DNA of 64,000 nucleotides, from NCBI RefSeq assembly GCF_030246845.1, contig NZ_CP126889.1, forward strand, positions 2,847,001 to 2,911,000, in the 5' to 3' direction. Origin of the DNA: Enhydrobacter sp. (GTDB lineage Bacteria > Pseudomonadota > Alphaproteobacteria > Reyranellales > Reyranellaceae). This document shows, piece after piece, positions 27,967-37,038 of this stretch (position 1 is the stretch's first letter; every line of letters starts with the position of its first letter). Both the position numbers and the translations under genes were made by a program. The notes beneath the pieces are model-generated. The model saw nothing but the letters and a program-made list of their open reading frames with translations, did no database searches and had not been told where the DNA came from.

Positions 27967-29088
27967 ATGACCGAAACCGCCGCCGGCCCCCTCAAACGCA
28001 CGCCGCTTCACGCCTTGCATCGTGAGCTCGGGGCCCGGCTCGTGCCGTTCGCCGGCTACGAGATGCCGGTGCAGTATCCGACCGGTATCCTGGCCGAACA
28101 CGCCCAGACGCGCGCCGCGGCGGGCCTGTTCGATGTCTCGCACATGGGCCAGGTACGGCTCACGGCCAGGCCGGGGCGCAGCGCCGCCAAGGCGCTGGAG
28201 GCGCTGGTGCCGGGCGATATCGCGGGCCTTCAGCCTGGTCAGCAGCGCTACACGCAGTTCACCAACGAGACGGGCGGCATCCTCGACGACCTGATGGTGA
28301 CCAGCACGGGCGATCATCTCCTTCTGGTGCTCAACGCCGCGTGCAAGGACGCCGATCTCGCGCACCTCCAGAAGCATCTCTCCTCGGCCTGCGAGGTCGA
28401 GCCGATGTTCTCGCGCGGCCTGCTGGCGCTGCAGGGCCCCCAAGCGGCGCAGGCGCTGGCGCGGCTCGCGCCCCCGGTCGCGACCATGAAGTTCATGACC
28501 GGCGCCTATGTCGTGATCGACGGCATCGAATGCTACGTCACGCGCTCCGGCTATACGGGTGGAGATGGTTTCGAAATCTCGACGCCGGCCGATGCCGCCG
28601 ACACTATCGCCCGCAAGCTGCTCGCCCAGCCCGAGGTGAAGCCGATCGGGCTCGGCGCCCGCGACTCGCTGCGCCTCGAGGCAGGCCTTTGTCTCTATGG
28701 CCACGATATCGACACGACCACGACGCCCATCGAAGCCGGGCTGCTGTGGAGCATCGGCAAGGAACGTCGTGCGCAAGGCGGCTTTCCCGGCGCGACGGTC
28801 ATCCAGAAGCAGATCGCCGAGGGCGCGCCGCGCAGGCGGGTCGGCCTGCTACCAGATGGCAAGGCGATCGCGCGTGAAGGTGCGGAGATCGCGATCGCCG
28901 GCAAGGTTGTCGGCAAGGTGACGTCGGGCGGCTTCGCGCCGACCCTCGGACGCGCCGTCGCCATGGGCTACGTCGAACGCGCTCGATCAGCCAATGGGAC
29001 GAAGGTCGAGCTCGTCGTCCGCGGCAAGCCCGTGCCGGCCGAGATCGCCGCCATGCCGTTCGTGAAACACGCCTACTACCGCGGATAG
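27967..29088 (+). CDS. gcvT: Glycine cleavage system T protein (aminomethyltransferase)
   Basis: 373 residues. Family features include RTPLHALHRELGARLVPFAGYEMP, LFDVSHMGQ, NETGGILDDLMV and SGYTGGDGFEI, with GARDSLRLEAGLCLYGHDI near the folate site. It takes the aminomethyl group from lipoyl-GcvH to tetrahydrofolate, releasing ammonia. ATG 27967 has GAGGAG upstream. First gene of gcvT-gcvH-gcvPA-gcvPB behind the riboswitch. Confidence 0.97.
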   Translation: MTETAAGPLKRTPLHALHRELGARLVPFAGYEMPVQYPTGILAEHAQTRAAAGLFDVSHMGQVRLTARPGRSAAKALEALVPGDIAGLQPGQQRYTQFTNETGGILDDLMVTSTGDHLLLVLNAACKDADLAHLQKHLSSACEVEPMFSRGLLALQGPQAAQALARLAPPVATMKFMTGAYVVIDGIECYVTRSGYTGGDGFEISTPADAADTIARKLLAQPEVKPIGLGARDSLRLEAGLCLYGHDIDTTTTPIEAGLLWSIGKERRAQGGFPGATVIQKQIAEGAPRRRVGLLPDGKAIAREGAEIAIAGKVVGKVTSGGFAPTLGRAVAMGYVERARSANGTKVELVVRGKPVPAEIAAMPFVKHAYYRG

Positions 29089-29097
29089 GAGCCTCTG

Positions 29098-29472
29098 ATG
29101 AGCGTCAAATACACCAACGAGCACGAATGGGTCCGCGTGGAGGGCGATGTCGGCACGATCGGCATCACGAACTATGCCCAGGAGCAACTGGGCGACGTGG
29201 TGTTCGTGGAGGTGCCGGCGGTCGGCCGCAAGGTCGCGAAGGGCGAGTCGGTGGCCGTGGTCGAATCGGTGAAGGCCGCGTCCGACATCTATGCCCCGGT
29301 ATCGGGCGAAGTGGTCGAGGCCAATGCGGCGCTGGCCGACAGCCCCGGCGACGTCAATGCCGAGCCCACCGGCAAGGGGTGGTTCTTCAAGCTCAGGCTT
29401 TCCGACAAGACCGAGCTCGACGGGCTGATGGACGAGGCGGCCTACGATGCTTTCGTGAAGAGTCTGGGCTGA
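29098..29472 (+). CDS. gcvH: Glycine cleavage system H protein
   Basis: 124 residues. The lipoyl-attachment lysine is K59 in [14 protein letters not shown]. The rest ([20 protein letters not shown]) is standard. It carries the aminomethyl intermediate between the P, T and L proteins. Nine bases after gcvT. Confidence 0.98.
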   Translation: MSVKYTNEHEWVRVEGDVGTIGITNYAQEQLGDVVFVEVPAVGRKVAKGESVAVVESVKAASDIYAPVSGEVVEANAALADSPGDVNAEPTGKGWFFKLRLSDKTELDGLMDEAAYDAFVKSLG

Positions 29473-29484
29473 ACGGAGCGACGC

Positions 29485-30831
29485 ATGCGCTATCTCCCCC
29501 TGACGGATCAGGATCGCCGCGAGATGCTGGCGGTGATCGGGGCCAGGTCGGTCGACGAGCTGTTCTGCGACGTTCCCCGGTCGGCGCGGCTCGCGGCCAA
29601 GATCGCGGATCTGCCGGACCACCAGGGCGAGCTTGAGGTCGAACGGGCTTTTCAGGCCTTTGCGGCGAAGAACGTCTCGCCGGCCAGCGCGCCGTTCTTC
29701 ATCGGCGCCGGCGCCTATCGCCATCATGTGCCCTCGACCGTCGACTACATGATCCAGCGCGGCGAGTTCCTGACCTCCTACACGCCCTATCAGCCCGAGA
29801 TCACCCAGGGCACGCTGCAGTACCTGTTCGAGTTCCAGACCCAGGTGACGCTGCTGACCGGCATGGAAGTGGCCAACGCGTCGATGTACGACGGCTCGAC
29901 CGGGGCCGCCGAGGCCGTGCTGATGGCCAATCGCGTCACCAGGCGCCACAAGGCGCTGATCTCGGGCGGCCTGCATCCCCAGTATCGCCGGGTCATCGAG
30001 ACCACCGGCCGCTGGGAGGGCTTCAGCGCCGTCGTCGGCAAGCCGGACGTCGAGGGACTCGAGGACCTGATCGCAGGTATCGACAAGGAGACGTCCTGCG
30101 TCGTCGTGCAGAACCCGAGCTTCTTCGGCCACGTGCGCGACTTCGCCGAGCTCGCCCGGGCCTGCCATGCCGCCGGCGCCCTCCTGATCGTGGTCGTGAC
30201 GGAGGTCGTGTCGCTCGGCCTCATCAAGCCGCCGGGCGAGATGGGGGCCGATATCGTGGTGTGCGAAGGCCAGTCGATTGGCAATGGCCTCGGCTTTGGC
30301 GGGCCCTATGTCGGCCTGTTCGCCACGCGCGAGAAGTACATGCGCCAGATGCCGGGCCGGCTGGTCGGCGAGACCGTCGATGCCGACGGCAAGCGCGGCT
30401 TCGTGCTGACCCTCTCGACCCGCGAGCAGCATATCCGCCGCGAGAAGGCGACCTCCAACATCTGCACCAATGCCGGCCTCTGCGCGCTCGCCTTCACGGT
30501 CCATCTCACTTTGCTGGGCGAAGCGGGCTTCCGGCGTCTGGCCGAGCTCAACCATGCCAAGGCCTGCGAGCTCGCCGACCGAGTGTCCGCGGTGCCGGGC
30601 GTGCAGCTCGTGAACGAGAGCTTCTTCAACGAGTTCACCGTGCGCCTCCCCGGGCCCGCGGCGCCGGTCGTGGAGGCGCTGGCCGCCAAGCGCATCCTCG
30701 GCGGCCTGCCCGTGTCGCGGCTCGTTCCCGACGATCCCTCGGTGGCAAACCTCCTGTTGCTGGCCGCGACCGAGACCGCGACCGAGCATGGCATGGCGCC
30801 CCTGGTGACCGCACTTAAGGAGGTGCTGTGA
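29485..30831 (+). CDS. gcvPA: Glycine dehydrogenase (decarboxylating) subunit 1
   Basis: 448 residues, matching the N-terminal half of single-chain GcvP. It begins [19 protein letters not shown] and has [26 protein letters not shown] and [18 protein letters not shown]. This half has the aminotransferase fold without the PLP lysine and completes the active site of gcvPB. Its stop shares a base with the gcvPB start (TGATG). A split P protein is less common among alphaproteobacteria, as far as I know. Confidence 0.96.
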   Translation: MRYLPLTDQDRREMLAVIGARSVDELFCDVPRSARLAAKIADLPDHQGELEVERAFQAFAAKNVSPASAPFFIGAGAYRHHVPSTVDYMIQRGEFLTSYTPYQPEITQGTLQYLFEFQTQVTLLTGMEVANASMYDGSTGAAEAVLMANRVTRRHKALISGGLHPQYRRVIETTGRWEGFSAVVGKPDVEGLEDLIAGIDKETSCVVVQNPSFFGHVRDFAELARACHAAGALLIVVVTEVVSLGLIKPPGEMGADIVVCEGQSIGNGLGFGGPYVGLFATREKYMRQMPGRLVGETVDADGKRGFVLTLSTREQHIRREKATSNICTNAGLCALAFTVHLTLLGEAGFRRLAELNHAKACELADRVSAVPGVQLVNESFFNEFTVRLPGPAAPVVEALAAKRILGGLPVSRLVPDDPSVANLLLLAATETATEHGMAPLVTALKEVL

Positions 30832-32429
30832 TGGTCCAGTCGCTCGATCGCAGCCAGGGTCGTGCCGGCGGTGCCGCCGGCCGGCCGACTGGTGCCGTGA
30901 CCACCTTCACCGGCAACCGCGCGCTCCAGATCGAGGAGCCGCTGATCTTCGAGTTGGGCCAGCCGGGACGTTGCGGCGTCGATCTGCCGGAGCCGGCCAA
31001 GGTGAAGGACCGCCTCAACGGCCTGCGCCGGACCGGCGAAATCGGCCTGCCGGGACTCAGCGAGCCGCAGGTCGTGCAGCACTACACGCGGCTCAGCCAG
31101 AAGAACTACGCCATCGACATGGGCGTCTATCCGCTGGGCTCGTGCACCATGAAGCACAATCCCCGCATCAACGAGAAGGTGGCGCGGCTGGCGGGCATCG
31201 GCGATCTCCATCCGCTGCAGCCTCTGTCGACGGTGCAGGGCGCGCTGGAGCTGATCGACAGTCTGGCGCACTGGCTGAAGACGCTCACCGGCATGCCGGC
31301 GGTGGCGATGTCGCCCGCCGCCGGCGCGCACGGCGAGATGTGCGGCATGATGGCGATCGCCGCCGCGCTCGAGGCCAAGGGCGAGCGCGCCAGGCGACGG
31401 ATCGTGCTGGCGCCGGAATCGGCGCACGGCACCAATCCCGCGACGGCGGCGGCGCTCGGCTTCACCGTGAAACCGATCCCGGCCAACGAGCGTGGTCGCG
31501 TCGATCTCGGAGCGCTCAAGGCCGCGCTGGGCCCCGAGGTGGCGGCGATCATGCTCACCAATCCCAACACCTGCGGCCTGTTCGAGAGCGAGATCGTCGA
31601 GATCTCCGAGGCGGTGCACGAGGCCGGCGCCTACTTCTACTGCGACGGCGCCAACTTCAATGCCATCGTCGGCCGCGTGCGGCCGGGCGATCTCGGCGTC
31701 GACTGCATGCATATCAACCTGCACAAGACCTTCTCGACGCCGCACGGCGGCGGCGGGCCGGGCGCGGGCCCGGTCGTGCTGTCGGCGGCGCTCGCGCCCT
31801 ACGCGCCCTATCCCTGGATCGTGAAGCAGGCCGACCGCTGGGCCGTGGCCGAAGACGGCGCCCGTGTCGACGGCAAGCCGCTCGGACGGCTGAAGGCCTT
31901 CCACGGCCAGATGGGCATGTTCACCCGCGCGCTCGCCTACATCATGAGTCACGGGGCCGACGGGCTGAAGCAGGCCGCCGAGGATGCGGTGCTGTCGGCC
32001 AACTACGTGATGGCCTCGCTGAAGGACGTCATGACGCCGGCCTTCGAGGGGCCCTGCATGCACGAGGCGCTGTTCGACGACGGCTTCCTCAAGGATACCG
32101 GCGTCAGCACCCTCGACTTCGCCAAGGCGATGATCGACGAGGGCTATCACCCCATGACCATGTACTTCCCGCTGGTGGTGCATGGCGCGATGCTGATCGA
32201 GCCCACCGAGAGCCAGGCCAAGGAAGATCTCGATCTCTTCATTGCCGCGATGCGCTCGCTCGCCGAGCGCGCGAAGAGCGGAACGGCCGCCCAGGACTTC
32301 AAGGCGGCTCCGCACTTCGCGCCGCGCCGCCGCCTCGACGAGACCCTGGCCGCCCGCAAGCCGATCCTGCGCTGGCGCCCGAGCAACAACCCGCCGGAAG
32401 GCGATCCGCTGCGGCAGGCGGCCGAGTAG
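30831..32429 (+). CDS. gcvPB: Glycine dehydrogenase (decarboxylating) subunit 2
   Basis: 532 residues, the catalytic half of the P protein. The PLP lysine lies in INLHKTFSTPHGGGGPG. SPAAGAHGEMCGMMA and PESAHGTNPATAA are conserved. It binds glycine and decarboxylates it, loading lipoyl-GcvH. AAGGAGG seven bases before ATG 30831 is a strong ribosome site; a GTG at 30828 is in frame but too close. Last gene of the operon. Confidence 0.96.
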   Translation: MVQSLDRSQGRAGGAAGRPTGAVTTFTGNRALQIEEPLIFELGQPGRCGVDLPEPAKVKDRLNGLRRTGEIGLPGLSEPQVVQHYTRLSQKNYAIDMGVYPLGSCTMKHNPRINEKVARLAGIGDLHPLQPLSTVQGALELIDSLAHWLKTLTGMPAVAMSPAAGAHGEMCGMMAIAAALEAKGERARRRIVLAPESAHGTNPATAAALGFTVKPIPANERGRVDLGALKAALGPEVAAIMLTNPNTCGLFESEIVEISEAVHEAGAYFYCDGANFNAIVGRVRPGDLGVDCMHINLHKTFSTPHGGGGPGAGPVVLSAALAPYAPYPWIVKQADRWAVAEDGARVDGKPLGRLKAFHGQMGMFTRALAYIMSHGADGLKQAAEDAVLSANYVMASLKDVMTPAFEGPCMHEALFDDGFLKDTGVSTLDFAKAMIDEGYHPMTMYFPLVVHGAMLIEPTESQAKEDLDLFIAAMRSLAERAKSGTAAQDFKAAPHFAPRRRLDETLAARKPILRWRPSNNPPEGDPLRQAAE

Positions 32430-32441
32430 GGACGCTGCCTT

Positions 32442-32846
32442 TCAAGCCGCAGGGTCGATATCTGTCTTCGTGAAATCGTCGCCCTTGAACAGCAATGGGA
32501 TACCGCGATTGCGCGCCACGGCATAGGCGAAGCAATCGTCGAGATTGAGCTCAGCGGGATGGCCGCGTCTCTTTCCATAGCGGGCGTAGGCGGCGAGCGC
32601 CGTTCGGGCTTCCTGCAAGGTGATGGGAAGACACCGGACTCCAGCCACGCCGAGGAATTCCTCGACATCGGCGGCTGCATCCTCGACAGCCGTATGTCGG
32701 GTCCGGCACAGCGCCAAGGCCGCCTCGAAGATGGCGATCGGCGAGGTGACGGCGCTGCCGCCGCTTGCCTCGATGGCGTCGGCAAAGGTATCGGCCTCCG
32801 GCTCGCTGTTCAGGATGGCGACGATCGCCGAGGCGTCGACGAACAT
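32442..32846 (-). CDS. vapC: VapC-type PIN-domain toxin
   Basis: 134 residues of the PIN fold. MFVDASAIVAILNSEPEAD holds the first acid (D4), IAIFEAALAL the conserved glutamate, and LNLDDCFAYAVARN the later acids. Such toxins cleave tRNA or rRNA when free of antitoxin. ATG 32846 shares a base with the upstream antitoxin stop (TGATG). Confidence 0.92.
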   Translation of the reverse strand: MFVDASAIVAILNSEPEADTFADAIEASGGSAVTSPIAIFEAALALCRTRHTAVEDAAADVEEFLGVAGVRCLPITLQEARTALAAYARYGKRRGHPAELNLDDCFAYAVARNRGIPLLFKGDDFTKTDIDPAA

Positions 32847-33085
32847 CAGCGCTCGTCGCTCAGCTCGTCATAGAACGCCTTGTCGGCTGCAAGCCCTGTC
32901 GCAGGCCGCTTCTGCACGCGTTGCTGGATCGCTCGAAGCCGCTCGCGAAGCGGCACGGCTTCCTCGAGGCGCCGCAACTCGTTCTCCAAGGCGAGCTTCA
33001 CCGCCTCGGTCTTGTTCAAGCCTTTGCGCGCCGCGAGCCTTTCGGCGAGGCGGTTGACCTCTTCGCTGCGGATATTCAACGGCAT
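32846..33085 (-). CDS. vapB: VapB-type antitoxin
   Basis: 79 residues. The N-terminal DNA-binding part (MPLNIRSEEVNRLAERLAARKGLNKTEAV) is the PSK/Rv0623-type VapB fold, and the C-terminal arm binds VapC. I chose ATG 33085; the frame to 33139 runs through the operator-like region. Operon with vapC. Confidence 0.88.
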   Translation of the reverse strand: MPLNIRSEEVNRLAERLAARKGLNKTEAVKLALENELRRLEEAVPLRERLRAIQQRVQKRPATGLAADKAFYDELSDER

Positions 33086-33107
33086 CGCGCAACTCGTGTG
33101 TGTAGAC

Positions 33108-33124
33108 GTCAACGTAGTGTTGAC
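33108..33124. promoter_or_regulatory. Candidate VapB operator palindrome
   Basis: GTCAAC (33108-33113) and GTTGAC (33119-33124) form a perfect dyad with a 5-base spacer, 23 bases before the vapB ATG. VapBC complexes usually bind such dyads and repress their own operon. It also lies in front of the divergent oxidoreductase gene. Confidence 0.5.
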
Positions 33125-33183
33125 AACACGAGATGACAATCGAAAAGGATTGCGTGCGCAAGCTGCGCCTGCAAAGCAAAGGC

Positions 33184-34221
33184 ATGCGCGTCTTCACGAC
33201 CCTTCCACAACACGACCTGCGCAAGGTCGGGCCGGCGGCCCTGGCGATCGAGGCGGCCGGTTATGCTGGCGTCAGCACGCAGGAGAACAAGCACGATCCG
33301 TTCCTGGCGCTGGCCGTGGCGGGCGCCGCGACGCAGCGGATCGAGCTGCATACCGGCGTCGCCATCTCCTTCGCCCGCTCGCCCATGGTCTGCGCCAATA
33401 TTGGCTGGGATCTCGCGGCCAGCACGGGCAGCCGCTTCACGCTGGGACTCGGCTCACAGATCCGGGCGCACAACGAAAAGCGCTTCTCCGTGCCGTGGTC
33501 GGCGCCGGCGCCGCGCATGCGGGAGTACGTGCAGGCGGTGCGGGCGATCTGGGCCGCGTGGAAGGGCGACGGCAAGCTCGCCTACGAGGGCAAGCATTAC
33601 CGCTTCACCCTCATGACGCCCAACTTCGTGCCCGAGCCCTATGACGGCCCGGCGCCGCGGATCGGCATCGCCGCCGTGGGGCCGGCGATGATGAAGGTGG
33701 CCGCCGAGGAATGCGACGGCGTGAAGCTCCACGTCTTCTGCACCCGCAAGTATCTGGAGCATCGGATCCGGCCGATCCTGGCGGAGGGCCTGGCGAAGGC
33801 CGGCCGTGCGCGCGAGACGTTCGACATCTCCGGCGGCGGCTTCGTCGTCACCGGCAAGGACGACGAGGCGGTCGCCCGGCTGTTCGACTGGGTGCGCTAT
33901 CGCGTGGCCTTCTACGGCTCGACGCCGGCCTACTGGCCGGTGTTCGAGGAGCACGGGCTGGGCGATCTCGGTCGCAAGCTCAACGCCATGACCAAGGCGG
34001 GCCAGTGGAACGAGATCGCCCAGCAAGTGCCGGACGACGTGGTGCATCTCTTCGCCGCGGTCGGCCGCCACGACCAGATCGCCCGGGCGATCGAGGCGCG
34101 CTTCGGCGGGCTGGTCGATTCGGTGAGCGCCAGCGCCAGTGCGTCCAAGCCCGCCGACCTGCCGCCGGACCTGATCCAGGACATCGCGCGCATCCCGACG
34201 CTGTATCGGCCGGCGGCGTGA
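33184..34221 (+). CDS. LLM-class (luciferase-like) flavin/F420-dependent oxidoreductase
   Basis: 345 residues with a TIM-barrel luciferase-like domain. Typical segments are EAAGYAGVSTQENKHDPFLALA, TGVAISFARSPM, GRFTLGLGSQ-type SRFTLGLGSQI, PWSAPAPRMREYVQAVRAIW and IGIAAVGPAMMKVAAEECDGV. It probably uses reduced FMN or F420. I start at MRVFTTLPQ (33184); an ATG at 33133 would add 17 unusual residues. The substrate is unknown. Divergent from vapBC. Confidence 0.85.
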   Translation: MRVFTTLPQHDLRKVGPAALAIEAAGYAGVSTQENKHDPFLALAVAGAATQRIELHTGVAISFARSPMVCANIGWDLAASTGSRFTLGLGSQIRAHNEKRFSVPWSAPAPRMREYVQAVRAIWAAWKGDGKLAYEGKHYRFTLMTPNFVPEPYDGPAPRIGIAAVGPAMMKVAAEECDGVKLHVFCTRKYLEHRIRPILAEGLAKAGRARETFDISGGGFVVTGKDDEAVARLFDWVRYRVAFYGSTPAYWPVFEEHGLGDLGRKLNAMTKAGQWNEIAQQVPDDVVHLFAAVGRHDQIARAIEARFGGLVDSVSASASASKPADLPPDLIQDIARIPTLYRPAA

Positions 34222-34271
34222 TATCGGTCATCGCTCTCCGGTAGCAGACCCTTCGCTCCGCTTCCCGCAAA

Positions 34272-34299
34272 AGAAAAGCCCCCGTCTTGCGACGGGGGC
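34272..34299 (-). terminator. Intrinsic terminator of the F0 ATP-synthase operon
   Basis: On the minus strand GCCCCCGTC (34299-34291) pairs with GACGGGGGC (34286-34278) over a 4-base loop, followed by TTTTCTT (34277-34271). It is 50 bases after the atpF stop. Confidence 0.85.
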
Positions 34300-34349
34300 G
34301 CCAGGTAGCCCGCGATTGTTCTGTGCGGGCAATACGAGTTGTCTCGATG

Positions 34350-34883
34350 TCAGTGCAGTTTACGCGGTAGCTCGGCGATCGCCTCGCTCACCAGCTTCTC
34401 GGCGCTGCCGGTACCGACCTGCTCGCGCAGGAGGGATCGGGTGGCGGTGAGAGCGAGATCGACGGCCATGTCGCGCACATGCTTGGCGGCAGCGGCCTCC
34501 GACTGCGCGATGCGGTCGAGGGCCTGCTGTTCGCGCAGCGCGATCGCCGTCTCGAGGTGCTGCGCCGCGTGATGCTGCATGCGCTGCGCTTCCTCGCGGG
34601 CCTGGGCCACGATCGCCTCGGCCTCCGCGGTCGCCTCGTCGAGCGTGCGCTGGGCGTCGGCCTTGGCACGCAGGGCGTCGGTGCGCAGCCTCTCGGCGTC
34701 GCCCAGCGCGCGAGCGATATCGGCCGAGCGCTTGTCGAGCAAGGCCGAGATGCGCGTCCAGAGCAGCTTGCCCAGAAGCGCGACGAAGAGCAGGAAGCCG
34801 ACGGCGACCCAGGTTTCCGGGTTGGCAAAGAAGCTCGTGTGCTCGGCGACGCCTTCGGTGCCGGCGGCCCATGCGCTACCCAT
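34350..34883 (-). CDS. atpF: F0F1 ATP synthase subunit b
   Basis: 177 residues. One N-terminal membrane span (ETWVAVGFLLFVALLGKLLW) precedes a long charged coiled coil (AKADAQRTLDEATAEAEAIV). It is the peripheral stalk linking F0 to F1. ATG 34883 overlaps the preceding b' stop by one base. Last gene of the operon before the terminator. Subunits b and b' both occur in alphaproteobacteria. Confidence 0.93.
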   Translation of the reverse strand: MGSAWAAGTEGVAEHTSFFANPETWVAVGFLLFVALLGKLLWTRISALLDKRSADIARALGDAERLRTDALRAKADAQRTLDEATAEAEAIVAQAREEAQRMQHHAAQHLETAIALREQQALDRIAQSEAAAAKHVRDMAVDLALTATRSLLREQVGTGSAEKLVSEAIAELPRKLH

Positions 34884-35452
34884 CAACGGCCTCCTTTGGC
34901 GAGGGCGATCTTCGTGCCGAGGGCGGCCTTGTCCGCCGGCTGGCCGGCGAGCTTGGCATAGACCTCGGCGGCGACGTCGTGCGCCATGTCCTCGATGCCT
35001 TCCAGGACCTTGGCGCGCTGACCGGCGATGCGCTTCTCCGCCTCGTCGATCTTGGCGCCCAGCCGCTGGCCGACCTCTACGAGCCTGGCGGTGGCGGCGG
35101 CGTTGTCGGCCTCCACCCGCTCGCGCTGCAGGCGACGCGCCTCGTCGCGCGCATCGGCCAGGCGCTTCTCGTAGGCGGCGACCAGCGCGCGGGTCTCCTC
35201 GCTCGCCTTCTCGGCCGCGTCCAGGTCGCCCTGGATCTTGGCCTGGCGCTTTTCCAGCGTGTCCGAGATCGCGGGAATCGCCGCCTTCGACATCACCAGG
35301 TACAGCACCACGAAGGTGATCACCAGCCAGACGATCTGGGGCGGGAAGTCGTGGACGTTGAGCTGCGGCATGCCCTCGGTGGCGGCCTCTGCTGCTCCGC
35401 TCGTGCCCAGGACGGCCAGAGCCGCCAGCGTGCTGTGTACCGGTGTCCGCAT
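34883..35452 (-). CDS. atpG: F0F1 ATP synthase subunit b'
   Basis: 189 residues. An N-terminal signal-like stretch (LAALAVLGTSGAAEA) is followed by PQIVWLVITFVVLYLVMSKAAIPAI as membrane span, then a long coiled coil. This is the b' partner of subunit b; the symbol atpG or atpX is used for it. Encoded between atpE and atpF, as in other alphaproteobacteria. Confidence 0.93.
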   Translation of the reverse strand: MRTPVHSTLAALAVLGTSGAAEAATEGMPQLNVHDFPPQIVWLVITFVVLYLVMSKAAIPAISDTLEKRQAKIQGDLDAAEKASEETRALVAAYEKRLADARDEARRLQRERVEADNAAATARLVEVGQRLGAKIDEAEKRIAGQRAKVLEGIEDMAHDVAAEVYAKLAGQPADKAALGTKIALAKGGR

Positions 35453-35479
35453 GATCTTCGGCCCGAAGCTCCCTCGCCG

Positions 35480-35707
35480 CTAGAACACGAACAGGATCAT
35501 GAAGGCGATGACCAGCGCGTACAGCGCCACGGCTTCCGTGAGCGCGAAGCCCAGGAGCACGTTGCCGAACACGCGGGGCGCGGCCTCGGGGTTGCGCAGG
35601 GCGCCCTGCACGAAGCTGCCGAAGATTTGGCCGATGCCCACGCCCACGCCGGCGAGCGCGATGGTGGCGAGACCGGCGCCGATGAGCTTGGCTGCAGAAG
35701 CGTCCAT
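35480..35707 (-). CDS. atpE: F0F1 ATP synthase subunit c
   Basis: 75 residues forming two membrane helices. The glycine-rich first helix has AGVGVGIG, the polar loop RNPEAAPRV, and the proton-carrying glutamate is E58 in [11 protein letters not shown]. Rotor ring of F0. Confidence 0.97.
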   Translation of the reverse strand: MDASAAKLIGAGLATIALAGVGVGIGQIFGSFVQGALRNPEAAPRVFGNVLLGFALTEAVALYALVIAFMILFVF

Positions 35708-35759
35708 TTGAACTGTCCTTTCGAGTATCGAGTCGTGTTGCGGTTGGAAGGCGACGCCG

Positions 35760-36488
35760 TCAGTGACTCGGATGGAGGGCGTCGTGGAGATAGAGGCAGG
35801 TCAGGATCGTGAACACGTAGGCCTGCAGGAAGGCGATGATGAGCTCGAGACCGGTGAGCGCGAAGATGAGCGCAAGCGGCGCCCAGCCGGCGAGGACGCC
35901 GAGCATCACCGCAAAGCCCCCGAACACTTTCAGCATGGTATGGCCGGCCAGCATGTTGGCGAACAGTCGGATCGAGAGGCTGAACGGCCGGACGAAGTAG
36001 GAAAAGACCTCGAGCGGCGCCACGAAGACGAGGAAGTAGACCGGCACGCCCTTGGGCGCGAAGAGCTGCAGGAAGTGCAGGCCGTTCCTGGCGAAGCCGA
36101 TGATCGTGACGCCCACGAAGACCACGACGGCCATCCCGAACGTGACGATGATGTGGCTGGTCGGCGTGAAGGAGTAGGGCACGAGGCCCAAGGTGTTGCA
36201 GAACAGGATGAAGACGAAGAGGGTGAGGATGAACGGAAAATAGGCCTTGCCCGCGTTGCCGACATTGTCGCGCACCATGCCGGCCACGAACTCGTAGCCG
36301 AGCTCGGCCACGGCCTGCAGGCGACCCGGCACCAGCGCCCGCTGGCGCATCCCGTAGACGAAGAGAAGGGTGGCGAGGATGACCGTGATCGTCATCCAGA
36401 GAGCGGAATTGGTATAGGAGGCGTCGAGAGAACCGATCCGTAGGTCGAGCAGCCGTTTGATCTCGAACTGCTCCATCGGGCTATGCAT
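35760..36488 (-). CDS. atpB: F0F1 ATP synthase subunit a
   Basis: 242 residues with about six membrane helices. The essential arginine is in [13 protein letters not shown], and [22 protein letters not shown] is the conserved last helix. It forms the proton channel next to the c ring. An in-frame ATG at 36476 is an alternative start. Confidence 0.96.
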   Translation of the reverse strand: MHSPMEQFEIKRLLDLRIGSLDASYTNSALWMTITVILATLLFVYGMRQRALVPGRLQAVAELGYEFVAGMVRDNVGNAGKAYFPFILTLFVFILFCNTLGLVPYSFTPTSHIIVTFGMAVVVFVGVTIIGFARNGLHFLQLFAPKGVPVYFLVFVAPLEVFSYFVRPFSLSIRLFANMLAGHTMLKVFGGFAVMLGVLAGWAPLALIFALTGLELIIAFLQAYVFTILTCLYLHDALHPSH

Positions 36489-36536
36489 ATCGTCCCCACT
36501 CCATCCAACGCCTGCGCGCCTAACGCCGAACCGTCG

Positions 36537-36911
36537 TCAGGGCAGGCGGCTGTCGTTCCCCCTGGCCGCCTCTTCCGAGTAGGCCCGGATGACGCGCCAC
36601 GCATTGTTGACGCCGGCCGCGAGCCCCAGAACAAGGCCCGCCACCAATGAATACGGCGTCCAGCCCATCCAACGGTCGAGCCAGTAGCCGAAGAACCCCC
36701 CGACCAAAAGGCCCGCGATCATATCGACCAACACTCGATAGGCAACGCCCGTCTGACGGTGCGACACCCGCAAGTCCAGCTTCGGCTCGTCGCTGGCCGG
36801 ACCGCGCGCCTTCCTGAGACGCTCTTCCAGCTCGTCGATCCGTCGCCGATCGCCTTCCGGATCACGATGAGGCTCGCGACCCTGGCCGGCATTGCGCGAA
36901 GGGGTATCCAT
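36537..36911 (-). CDS. atpI: AtpI/AtpZ-family F0 assembly protein
   Basis: 124 residues. A charged N-terminal half (RRRIDELEERLRKARG) precedes two membrane helices (VDMIAGLLVGGFFGYWLDRWMG and SLVAGLVLGLAAGVNNAWRV). It is thought to aid c-ring assembly or cation handling. First gene of the operon; a promoter is visible about 60 bases upstream. Confidence 0.88.
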   Translation of the reverse strand: MDTPSRNAGQGREPHRDPEGDRRRIDELEERLRKARGPASDEPKLDLRVSHRQTGVAYRVLVDMIAGLLVGGFFGYWLDRWMGWTPYSLVAGLVLGLAAGVNNAWRVIRAYSEEAARGNDSRLP

Positions 36912-36968
36912 TTGCCTATGCTCCCGAACGTCGTCGCGGTGAGGCTCCGCCGCCCGATTGCGCGCGGA

Positions 36969-36997
36969 TGTCTAGGGGGTCGAGGATACCCTGTCAA
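36969..36997 (-). promoter_or_regulatory. Candidate promoter of the atpI-B-E-b'-b operon
   Basis: On the minus strand a perfect TTGACA (36997-36992) and TAGACA (36974-36969) are 17 bases apart, about 60 bases upstream of atpI and after the end of the preceding gene. Confidence 0.6.
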
Positions 36998-37038
36998 GGA
37001 ACGGATTCCCTTTACCTCTCAAGTAGTTAAACCCACGG

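Noticed and set aside
32442..33085. VapBC as part of a larger defence island
   Set aside because: The neighbours are the gcv operon and a luciferase-like oxidoreductase; no restriction, CRISPR or abortive-infection genes are nearby. The ccrM gene is a solitary cell-cycle methyltransferase without a restriction partner.
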